Source: Anaerolineae bacterium
GTDB taxonomy: Bacteria > Chloroflexota > Anaerolineae > Anaerolineales > Villigracilaceae
Assembly: GCA_003524705.1 (NCBI GenBank)
Contig: DQGV01000160.1
Coordinates: forward strand, 1-5,298
Length of the DNA: 5,298 nt
Direction of reading: 5' to 3'
How positions within the stretch are numbered: position 1 is the stretch's first letter; each line of letters starts with the position of its first letter. Of the stretch, positions 1-4,774 are shown piece by piece. Under the pieces are notes generated by a model that worked only from the letters and a program-made list of their open reading frames with translations, made no database searches and was not told the DNA's origin. Position numbers and translations under genes: made by a program.

Positions 1-1
1 T

Positions 2-97
2 TCAAAATTAGAAATTGACCCTGGACTAGTGAGATTATCTGTTGGAATTGAGAATGTGGATGATTTGATTGCGGATTTGGAACAGGCATTGAAATAA
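2..97 (+). CDS. C-terminal end of a Cys/Met-metabolism PLP enzyme (gamma family), 5' truncated by window edge
   Basis: Only the last 31 codons and a TAA stop are present. Reading from base 2, the peptide contains PGLVRLSVGIENVDDLIADL and ends in EQALK. The string VRLSVGIE followed by an acidic Asp-Leu-Ile helix is the hallmark C-terminus of the PLP-dependent gamma family: cystathionine gamma-synthase, cystathionine gamma-lyase, methionine gamma-lyase and O-acetylhomoserine sulfhydrylase. The Arg in this motif binds the substrate carboxylate in characterised members. The catalytic Lys and the substrate-discriminating residues lie outside the window, so the reaction cannot be assigned. The gene runs towards the convergent ammonia-lyase gene, with only 44 bases between the two stops. 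Family assignment is firm; the exact enzyme is open. Confidence 0.85.
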   Translation, partial: SKLEIDPGLVRLSVGIENVDDLIADLEQALK

Positions 98-109
98 AAC
101 GTAGATTTT

Positions 110-137
110 GTAGGGGCGACTGGCCAGTCGCCCTTAC
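110..137. repeat. near-perfect 28-bp palindrome between convergent genes; possible bidirectional terminator or dispersed repeat
   Basis: GGGCGACTGG (114-123) and CCAGTCGCCC (124-133) form a perfect inverted repeat. Pairing extends outward through G113 with T134 (a G-U in + RNA), A112-T135, T111-A136 and G110-C137. It fills most of the 44-base gap between the + strand PLP enzyme and the - strand ammonia-lyase, so it could end transcription from both sides, but neither side has a strong T-run. The GTAGGGGCGAC/GTCGCCCTTAC outline resembles dispersed palindromic elements that I recall from Chloroflexota genomes (recollection, not checked). Its G+C richness contrasts with the AT-rich flanks. Confidence 0.75.
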
Positions 138-141
138 TTTG

Positions 142-1665
142 TTAATTTAATTTTCCTATTGCTTTTTCCACTTCATTCAATATCTCCCCAGACTGTACTA
201 AGGTTTTCATCTTGTTATGGTCGTTATATAAAGGTCTATCCACTTCGAGATGCTCTACATGTTTGCGAATCACTTCGCGCGCTTTGAGTGAACCTTTACC
301 TGCTGTGAATTCACGAAAATCCAAAGCTTGTGCCGCCGCCATGAATTCAATGCCTAACACACCATAAGCATTGTCTAAAATTTGATGATTCTTCAAAGCA
401 GTGTTCATACCCATGGATACAAAATCTTCTTGGTCTGCCGCGGCGGGGATAGATTGTATCGAAGCAGGTGCAGATAAAATTCTTTGCTCCACAATTAAAT
501 GGTCGGCTGTGTATTGGGAGAGCATCAAACCTGAATAGAAGCCTGGCTCGTGTGCAAGAAAATCTGGCAAGCCTTGTGAAAGTGCTGGATTCGTTAAGCG
601 ATTCAACCTTCTTTCAGATAAAACACACACCATCGTAATCGCCGCACCAGCCATATCCATTGGCAATGCAACAGGTGAGCCTTGAAAGTTTGCACCTGTT
701 AAAGTTAATTTATCTTCTGGAATAAAAATCGGATTATCCCCCACGCCATTGAGTTCAATTTCCACTTGTGACCTTGCATACGCAATCGCATCACGTGCCG
801 TGCCAATCACTTGTGGTGTGGAACGCATCGAATATGCATCTTGCACTTTCGTTTTCATCTTGCCCGTTGCTAAATCTGAACCTTCAATCACCTTCGCAAT
901 ATTTTTTGCGGATGTAATCGCGCCGTTGAAGCCACGTAGTTCATGCAGTTTTGTATTATATGGTTTCATATTTCCAAGCAACGCTTCAATCGACATCGCC
1001 GCCGCAATCTCGGCTTGTTTCAAAAATCTTTCCATGTCATAAATATGAATGGCAGACATAGCGGTTAAAACATTTGACCCGTTGATTGCCGCCAAGCCAT
1101 CACGTGCTTGCAAACCTGGGATTTTAATTCCAGCACGCTTCATCGCTTCTTGACCTGAGAGTCTTTCGCCCTGATAGAATGCTTCGCCTTCACCCATCAG
1201 CAATAACATGGCTTGTGCCATCGGAGCAAGGTCACCACTTGCACCTACAGAACCCTTTGTTGAAACAACAGGTGTAACACCTTTGTTTAACATTTCTACA
1301 AGCGTAAGAGTGATTTCAGGTCGGCAACCAGAATTCCCGTGAGCATGAACGTTGATTCGCCCAGCCAATGCTCCACGAACATATTCAATTGGTAATGGTT
1401 CACCAATCCCAGCGGCGTGGTTGTAAATCAAATATTTTTGAAATTCTTTTACTTGCTCGTCATTGAGCATCGTCTCTGAAAATTCCCCAATGCCTGTGTT
1501 TGTGCCATACATAATTTCTTTGTTGGCAAGTTTTTCTTCCAACATAGCGCGACATACTTTTATTCTTTCCAATGCTTCGGGGGCAAGTTCCACTTTTTCG
1601 TTATCTCGTGCAATGGCAACGAGTTTTTCAACTGTCAGATTTGAGCCGTTGAGGGTGATGGTCAT
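142..1665 (-). CDS. hutH: MIO-dependent aromatic amino acid ammonia-lyase, histidine ammonia-lyase-like (HAL/PAL family), complete, 507 aa
   Basis: This enzyme removes ammonia from an aromatic L-amino acid; for HutH that converts histidine to urocanate, the first step of histidine breakdown, in the cytoplasm. The length, 507 aa, is normal for HutH. The MIO cofactor triad Ala-Ser-Gly is at 142-144 inside GSVGASGDLAP. Residue positions track those known for Pseudomonas putida HutH: Tyr53 (YGTNTG), His83, Asn195 (INGSN), Tyr278 and Arg281 (QDAYSMR), Phe327 and Glu413 (QED). The substrate-pocket pair is Asn82-His83, where HutH has Ser-His, tyrosine lyases His-Leu and plant phenylalanine lyases Phe-Leu; this favours histidine. 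However NFQGSP and QEDFVSM differ from HutH's NFHAEP and QEDHVSM, so another aromatic substrate, or an aminomutase, remains possible. The ATG start is supported by AGGAGA (1671-1676) 5 bases upstream. No hutU, hutI or hutG gene lies alongside. The stop is TAA. Confidence 0.88.
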   Translation of the reverse strand: MTITLNGSNLTVEKLVAIARDNEKVELAPEALERIKVCRAMLEEKLANKEIMYGTNTGIGEFSETMLNDEQVKEFQKYLIYNHAAGIGEPLPIEYVRGALAGRINVHAHGNSGCRPEITLTLVEMLNKGVTPVVSTKGSVGASGDLAPMAQAMLLLMGEGEAFYQGERLSGQEAMKRAGIKIPGLQARDGLAAINGSNVLTAMSAIHIYDMERFLKQAEIAAAMSIEALLGNMKPYNTKLHELRGFNGAITSAKNIAKVIEGSDLATGKMKTKVQDAYSMRSTPQVIGTARDAIAYARSQVEIELNGVGDNPIFIPEDKLTLTGANFQGSPVALPMDMAGAAITMVCVLSERRLNRLTNPALSQGLPDFLAHEPGFYSGLMLSQYTADHLIVEQRILSAPASIQSIPAAADQEDFVSMGMNTALKNHQILDNAYGVLGIEFMAAAQALDFREFTAGKGSLKAREVIRKHVEHLEVDRPLYNDHNKMKTLVQSGEILNEVEKAIGKLN

Positions 1666-1693
1666 TCGCTTCTCCTAGGTTGGGATTTTCTTT

Positions 1694-1699
1694 ATTGTA
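1694..1699 (-). promoter_or_regulatory. possible -10 element (TACAAT) of the ammonia-lyase promoter
   Basis: Reading the - strand, TACAAT lies 28 bases before the ATG, a sensible distance for a short leader carrying the AGGAGA ribosome site. No good -35 hexamer is seen 16-18 bases upstream; that region is occupied by the palindrome at 1703-1722, so activator dependence or repressor overlap is conceivable. The same 11-mer GGTACAATAAA appears upstream of the lipoprotein gene (3148-3158), which mildly supports a promoter role. Confidence 0.35.
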
Positions 1700-1702
1700 C
1701 CT

Positions 1703-1722
1703 GTAAGTGACTGTCACCTTAC
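1703..1722. repeat. imperfect palindrome GTAAG-TGACTGTCAC-CTTAC; possible operator, 14-mer shared with 4219-4232
   Basis: GTGAC-T-GTCAC is a perfect odd palindrome (1707-1717). It is flanked by GTAA and TTAC, giving a near-perfect 20-bp element with one extra base. It lies immediately upstream of the candidate -10 of the ammonia-lyase gene, where a regulator would bind. The 14-mer at 1707-1720 recurs exactly in inverse orientation at 4219-4232, far from this gene, which makes a dispersed repeat about as likely as an operator. Confidence 0.5.
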
Positions 1723-1789
1723 GAAAATGTTAAGCAAATTCGTTATTGCATTTCACTAGAATAGGTGATAGAATTTCGTTGCTCATCAT

Positions 1790-1827
1790 TAGGGTGCCCC
1801 CCTCACCCTAGTGGTGAGTATTTTTTT
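1790..1827 (+). terminator. terminator-like hairpin with T-run, + strand, with a competing alternative hairpin
   Basis: CTCACC (1802-1807), a five-base loop and GGTGAG (1813-1818) are followed by TA and seven Ts (1821-1827), the form of an intrinsic terminator on the + strand. A second hairpin, TAGGGTG (1790-1796) with CACCCTA (1804-1810), uses part of the same bases and excludes the first. Both flanking genes are on the - strand, and read that way the hairpin is followed by GGGGGG rather than Ts, so it does not fit as a normal terminator of the lipoprotein gene. No + strand gene leads into it. Confidence 0.5.
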
Positions 1828-1837
1828 AAGGGTTTGG

Positions 1838-3097
1838 CTATTTCTGTAGCTCGATAAGAGTTCTCCAAGTTTCATGGTTCATTTTCCAACGAATAACAAC
1901 TCTTGCTTCGTTGTCCCAACTTGTAGTGAGCAAAATTGGTAGCATATTTTCAGAGAGCGGAAAGTTCTGCCTAGAATAACTGATAATACTTTGTGTGTTG
2001 CCAGATATTGCCGTTGGGGGATAATCAAAATGACATCCCAAACAAATACTTGGAATATTCACTTTCAACTCAGGGCGGTGTGTGCTTTCAAATACGTCAC
2101 CATGACTCATAAATAGTGAGAATATTTCTTTCTTTGAGGTCAGCCCACCAGTAAAATGCTTGAAAAGTTGCTTTCGATTCAATTCAAATTCATAAAAAGT
2201 TTGATGTGGATTGAAACGACGAATTTGAATTGTTTCAATCAGTGGTGAGAGTATCAATTCACCTGTATCACTAATTAATAACATACGCCGCACCAGAGCA
2301 ACTTCTGTGCCAATAGGTGTTATGGGTTGTGATTCTATTTGTAGTGAAGTAATAAATTTTAACGTCTCCTCACGCCCATTCGGAGAGCGCACGAAAACCA
2401 AAAATATAGAACGACCTAAAAATGGAGCAGTATTGATATGAGTAATAGCAATTGGACCATTTTCGCGTCCAATTGAAACCCAAGCACTATTCGGTTGAAA
2501 CAAATCAGGGGGTAGATAAGCATTTTCTGGATATTGTGCTTGAAAATCAGTTGGAAAGATGTGGGCTTCAATGGCTTGTTGATAATTATCTGGCAAAGAT
2601 AAAATTTGTTCTTCTGACAAAGCAACTCGCTGGATTACCTGTGCTAGAAGGTTTTGAATTTCAAAAGATTGAGAGAGATATTCATTTTCTTTTAAAATCA
2701 ACCAATCAAACACAGCCCACATATCGTGTTGAAAGATTGCCCGTTTGAGTGGGTCGTTAATCAGCCTTTCTGCATGTGTATTCAGAAATTCCTCTAACAC
2801 ATCAAGCGTTTGCTGGTAAATGGGTTGATTGAATATATAAGTTGTATCAAACCATAAAAGAGGGTCTAGTTCATTTGAACCATATTCTTTACCATCTGAT
2901 GCCCTTCGTCCGTATAGTTGATGAAACAAACGATTCCAAATGTGATTTGAGTCTGGGTGATATACATCCCAAGCGGTTTCTTCAATTTGAGACGTTGCCA
3001 ACATTGTATAGCTCTGCTCTTGTTCATTCTTTGTACACCCTATTAGCAGATAGACCAAAAATAGAAATGCAAGGATTCTCCTTATATTTATTACCAT
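1838..3097 (-). CDS. predicted lipoprotein with a single c-type haem motif (CXXCH), function unknown, 419 aa
   Basis: I do not recognise a named family. The N-terminus has two Arg at 6-7, a hydrophobic stretch 8-19 and a lipobox Leu18-Ile-Gly-Cys21, so the protein should be exported by Sec, cleaved, lipidated at Cys21 and held on the outer face of the cytoplasmic membrane. Near the C-terminus Cys352-Leu-Gly-Cys355-His356 is a CXXCH haem c attachment motif; only one is present. The distal haem ligand is not identifiable, though Met385 and Met406 follow it. The remaining 300 residues look globular, with an aromatic, acidic N-terminal half and no further membrane segment, suggesting a surface electron-transfer or haem-sensing protein. 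The ATG has no Shine-Dalgarno upstream; an AAGGAGA lies inside codons 5-8 but no in-frame start follows it at useful distance, and the lipobox needs the residues before it. Base composition is AT-rich (16/60 G+C at 2641-2700). The stop is TAG. Confidence 0.8.
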   Translation of the reverse strand: MVINIRRILAFLFLVYLLIGCTKNEQEQSYTMLATSQIEETAWDVYHPDSNHIWNRLFHQLYGRRASDGKEYGSNELDPLLWFDTTYIFNQPIYQQTLDVLEEFLNTHAERLINDPLKRAIFQHDMWAVFDWLILKENEYLSQSFEIQNLLAQVIQRVALSEEQILSLPDNYQQAIEAHIFPTDFQAQYPENAYLPPDLFQPNSAWVSIGRENGPIAITHINTAPFLGRSIFLVFVRSPNGREETLKFITSLQIESQPITPIGTEVALVRRMLLISDTGELILSPLIETIQIRRFNPHQTFYEFELNRKQLFKHFTGGLTSKKEIFSLFMSHGDVFESTHRPELKVNIPSICLGCHFDYPPTAISGNTQSIISYSRQNFPLSENMLPILLTTSWDNEARVVIRWKMNHETWRTLIELQK

Positions 3098-3147
3098 TCA
3101 AATAAACTATGATAGATACACCATTAGAGGTATTTCGGTTCCTCTAT

Positions 3148-3158
3148 TTTATTGTACC
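3148..3158 (-). promoter_or_regulatory. possible -10 region of the lipoprotein gene (GGTACAATAAA)
   Basis: On the - strand TACAAT (3151-3156) lies 53 bases before the ATG. The 11-mer GGTACAATAAA is identical to the one before the ammonia-lyase gene (1691-1701). No convincing -35 is seen. Downstream in the presumed leader, AGAGG and CCTCT (3126-3145 region) could form a small hairpin. Support is limited to similarity and position. Confidence 0.3.
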
Positions 3159-3201
3159 CTTACAAACAAAATGTTTGCTGATAGGTTGTTCGCTCTGTCT
3201 C

Positions 3202-3219
3202 AAATTATGATCATAATTT
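3202..3219. promoter_or_regulatory. perfect 18-bp AT-rich palindrome, possible operator
   Basis: AAATTATGA and TCATAATTT are exact reverse complements with no spacer, centred on TGATCA. The element is in the gap between the Ig-like gene and the lipoprotein gene, 105 bases before the latter's start, so it could be an operator for it. The outline loosely recalls Fur/PerR-type boxes, but the even symmetry and missing central base do not fit either consensus. It is followed on the + strand by a T-rich run, but an all-AT stem would be a poor terminator. Confidence 0.4.
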
Positions 3220-3225
3220 TTTATT

Positions 3226-3280
3226 TCCCTCGATAGCTTTGCCCCGCTGGCATATTCAATTATGAATGGCTATCGAGGGA
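3226..3280. repeat. hairpin with perfect 12-bp stem just downstream of the Ig-like gene
   Basis: TCCCTCGATAGC (3226-3237) and GCTATCGAGGGA (3269-3280) are exact inverted repeats separated by 31 bases. On the - strand the hairpin starts 8 bases after the TAG stop of the Ig-like gene, so it would cap the 3' end of that transcript, as a barrier to exonucleases or a factor-dependent terminator. It is followed there by AAATAAAAAA, not a T-run, so it is not a standard intrinsic terminator. The loop carries GCCCCGCTGGCA (3241-3252), complementary to a sequence in the gene's leader at 3921-3932. Confidence 0.65.
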
Positions 3281-3287
3281 GATTGAA

Positions 3288-3866
3288 CTAGGCAATCAGC
3301 TTGAAGTGACTTGAAACTCCAACTCCACCTGGACGATCTGTAGCCACCGCATTGATAATTACATTTGTGCCAGATGCGACTTGCTCAGAGGCTGTGTAAA
3401 TCCACAAACCAGAGTTTGGTCCCGTTTCAACGGCTGACCCAGTTTCGATGAGTTCATTGCCAGCTTCATTCGTGAGCGTCACTTGCACACTTAACACACC
3501 AAAATCATCAGCAGTTTTGATTTTTATCAGGTCATCTTCTTGACCGTTATACATAGATGCATCTATATCTTTGATGGTAGGTGCGTTGAGAAAATCTGCC
3601 ACAGTGACGGCGAAGAGGGGCACATCTCTTTCATTGGCAACTTCTTCATAGAGTGGACGCAGGTCTGAATCTGCCATGACAGTTTTGCCATAGGCAACTG
3701 CATCACGGAAGCGGTCACGATGCTCAATTTGCGCTTCGCTCGGTTCGAGGTTGCTCGTATCTGGCTTGATGGCAACGGTTGTCTTGCCGTTGCGTTGTCT
3801 GAAGACCATGTCTCCCATGGCTCCACTTAACCCGAGCAGGGTTGGGTGTAACTTTGCTTTTGTCAT
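3288..3866 (-). CDS. conserved-type hypothetical protein with C-terminal Ig-like domain, 192 aa
   Basis: No enzyme motif is visible and the function is unknown. Residues 1-40 (LHPTLLGLSGAMGDMVFRQRNGKTTVAIKPD region) have the short Gly-rich 'G-x-x-G-x-x-V-F' start followed by basic and Pro residues. It recalls small proteins such as the DUF6266 group, a resemblance by eye only. Residues 41-100 are charged and helical, with PSEAQIEHRDRF and a repeated Tyr/Phe pattern. Residues 109-192 alternate hydrophobic and polar residues with DDFGV, GLWIYTA and ATDRPGG, typical of an Ig-like or cadherin-like beta sandwich used in adhesion or structural roles. There is no signal peptide or membrane segment, so export would need another route. 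The ATG is preceded by AAGGAAAAGGAAAAC, an adequate ribosome site. The gene is isolated between two repeat-rich gaps and is richer in G+C than its neighbours. The stop is TAG. Confidence 0.75.
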   Translation of the reverse strand: MTKAKLHPTLLGLSGAMGDMVFRQRNGKTTVAIKPDTSNLEPSEAQIEHRDRFRDAVAYGKTVMADSDLRPLYEEVANERDVPLFAVTVADFLNAPTIKDIDASMYNGQEDDLIKIKTADDFGVLSVQVTLTNEAGNELIETGSAVETGPNSGLWIYTASEQVASGTNVIINAVATDRPGGVGVSSHFKLIA

Positions 3867-3905
3867 TTTTTGTTTTCCTTTTCCTTATTTTATTAAAAGA
3901 CGACT

Positions 3906-3919
3906 CCCCATATATGGGG
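3906..3919. repeat. perfect palindrome CCCCATATATGGGG, copy 1
   Basis: Fourteen bases of exact dyad symmetry lie 40-53 bases upstream of the Ig-like gene start on the - strand, within its likely leader or promoter region. Twelve of these bases recur at 4023-4034. The two copies bracket the 11-bp tandem array, which suggests a composite control region or the borders of a small repeat unit. Confidence 0.65.
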
Positions 3920-3920
3920 G

Positions 3921-3932
3921 TGCCAGCGGGGC
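3921..3932. repeat. 12-mer TGCCAGCGGGGC, inverse copy of 3241-3252
   Basis: The exact reverse complement, GCCCCGCTGGCA, lies at 3241-3252, in the loop of the hairpin downstream of the Ig-like gene. The gene is thus flanked by 12-bp inverted copies. If the leader is transcribed, the two ends of the mRNA could pair. In a window of this size one or two 12-base inverted matches are expected by chance, so the pairing is only suggestive. Confidence 0.4.
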
Positions 3933-3959
3933 TAAAACCATGTTTTTTGCACGGGTCTT

Positions 3960-4003
3960 CCTTCGCTTTACCTTCGCTTTAGGTTCGCTCTAGCTTCGCA
4001 CTA
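3960..4003. repeat. 11-bp tandem repeat, four copies (CCTTCGCTTTA type)
   Basis: Copies start at 3960, 3971, 3982 and 3993. The first two are identical (CCTTCGCTTTA); the others read GGTTCGCTCTA and GCTTCGCACTA. The block GCTTTCTGGGC at 4004 may be a worn fifth copy. TTCGC recurs every 11 bases, about one helical turn, so all copies face the same side of the DNA. The array lies 94-137 bases before the Ig-like gene start, where an array of phased binding sites could act; slippage-generated sequence with no role is the alternative. Confidence 0.7.
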
Positions 4004-4022
4004 GCTTTCTGGGCGAAAATAC

Positions 4023-4034
4023 CCCCATATATGG
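4023..4034. repeat. CCCCATATATGG, copy 2
   Basis: Twelve bases are identical to 3906-3917. The core CCATATATGG is palindromic, though the right arm here ends in GGA rather than GGGG. It is 117 bases from copy 1, on the far side of the 11-bp array. Confidence 0.6.
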
Positions 4035-4218
4035 ATGAGAGGCAAGCGAATAGAAGGGGCGTGTAGGAACAGACCTTTGGGTGAAATTGCTATATTCAGT
4101 TGGCGTGCTAAGGGCTTGGGTCGTGCCAATTTCCCCGTGCGTTGGGTATTATATGCAAAGGCTTTATTTTGGCAAGGGAACTGCGCTTTACAGTCCTGTT
4201 AGCCGTTTTTAATATGTC

Positions 4219-4232
4219 AAGGTGACAGTCAC
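4219..4232. repeat. AAGGTGACAGTCAC, inverse copy of 1707-1720
   Basis: This is an exact 14-base reverse complement of the sequence upstream of the ammonia-lyase gene. It contains the odd palindrome GTGAC-A-GTCAC and lies 28 bases past the stop of the phosphatase-like gene on the - strand. A copy downstream of a gene cannot be a promoter operator for that gene, which favours a dispersed intergenic repeat. Confidence 0.5.
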
Positions 4233-4259
4233 GTTAGAAATAGCTCTCGCCTAGTTGAA

Positions 4260-4748
4260 CTATTTCACATATTCATTCCAATTTTGCATCATAAACCCTC
4301 GCATTCCAGGACCAGGATTATAAGATAGGTAAATTCCGCGATATGCTTGCTCTGCCTCTATAAATTCTTTAGGAACTTTATCTGTGTAAATTCCTAAATA
4401 AAGTAAACCAATACTTGGTGACCGAGACTCTCCTAAATTGCAATGGACAAGGACTTTCTGTGAATTGCTTAGACCTTCGTGAATATATTCAATGGCTGTA
4501 TCTATAATTACTTTTGGTATATAGTCAGGATTAGGTGCATCTACTAAATTTAGAATTAATCTTTTATCTCGTTTTGCAATTAAATATTCAGGATGGTCTT
4601 TAGGAGCAGCGCGACCTGTGTAGCCCAATTCACGCCGATGATATGGTTCTTTACAAGCGTGGATAGTTACTCAATCAGGCTTTCCTCTTACAATAGATTC
4701 ATAATCTTGTTCAGTTCCAATAAATAAATTAGGAAATATTTCAATCAT
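4260..4748 (-). pseudogene. dual-specificity/tyrosine phosphatase-like gene interrupted by in-frame TGA at codon 26
   Basis: The full frame begins at ATG 4746-4748 (MIEIFPNLFIGTEQDYE, a typical start of dual-specificity phosphatases) and meets TGA at 4671-4673. It resumes at once with VTIHACKEPYH and runs to TAG at 4260-4262, 162 aa in all if read through. The Cys-x5-Arg phosphate loop is present as HCNLGESRS, with Cys103 and Arg109 in full-length numbering, and Asp70 in LNLVDAP lies 33 residues before the Cys, fitting the general acid. So the catalytic part is intact and both sides of the stop belong to one protein. The context GKPD-stop-VTIHACKEP suggests a former Trp codon; TGG to TGA needs one change (C to T on the + strand at 4671). 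The only later start is TTG at 4626-4628, without a ribosome site, and it would lose 40 residues. The gene follows the TIR gene by 26 bases with a weak AGAAAGAG ribosome site. Alternatives are sequence error or readthrough. Confidence 0.8.
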
Positions 4749-4774
4749 TTATATTTTCTCTTTCTAAAATTGGC

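Larger units (their letters stand above)
3867..4259. other. 393-base gap without a gene, rich in short repeats on its left half
   Basis: No convincing coding region or RNA gene is seen. The left half holds the leader of the Ig-like gene, two CCCCATATATGG elements and an 11-bp tandem array (listed separately). The segment 4035-4218 contains only weak pairings: TTGGC (4100-4104) with GCCAA (4125-4129), competing with GAAATTG (4083-4089) and CAATTTC (4127-4133), and a bulged stem around 4175-4197. The right end carries the 14-mer repeat at 4219-4232 and the region just past the stop of the phosphatase-like gene. No tRNA or CRISPR structure was recognised. Confidence 0.6.

Noticed and set aside
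749..1042. Open + strand frame opposite the ammonia-lyase gene
   Set aside because: It is antisense to a clearly conserved enzyme, has no ribosome site and its protein looks like no family; the same applies to the + strand frame at 1463-1678.
142..3097. Ammonia-lyase and lipoprotein genes as one operon
   Set aside because: They share a strand but are separated by 172 bases with a candidate promoter, palindrome and hairpin, and have no evident functional link.
2416..3105. Open frames at 2416-2625 (-), 2452-2748 (+) and 2842-3105 (+)
   Set aside because: All overlap the lipoprotein gene, which has a coherent lipobox and haem motif; the overlapping frames have no recognisable features.
3563..3993. 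Open frames at 3563-3826 (-) and 3751-3993 (+)
   Set aside because: The first overlaps the Ig-like gene in another frame; the second runs out into the tandem repeat array. Neither has a ribosome site or plausible protein.
3906..4034. CCATATATGG as a CArG-box (serum response factor site)
   Set aside because: The consensus matches, but it is a eukaryotic factor site and this is bacterial DNA; the match is coincidental.
4254..4260. GTTGAAC as an integron attC core site
   Set aside because: It fits GTTRRRY, but no matching RYYYAAC partner and folded attC structure were found, and the heptamer is degenerate enough to occur by chance.
4671..4673. TGA read as selenocysteine or as Trp in an altered genetic code
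   Set aside because: Trp is encoded by TGG throughout the other genes, the TIR gene uses TGA as its stop, and no convincing SECIS hairpin follows the TGA. A simple nonsense change is more economical.
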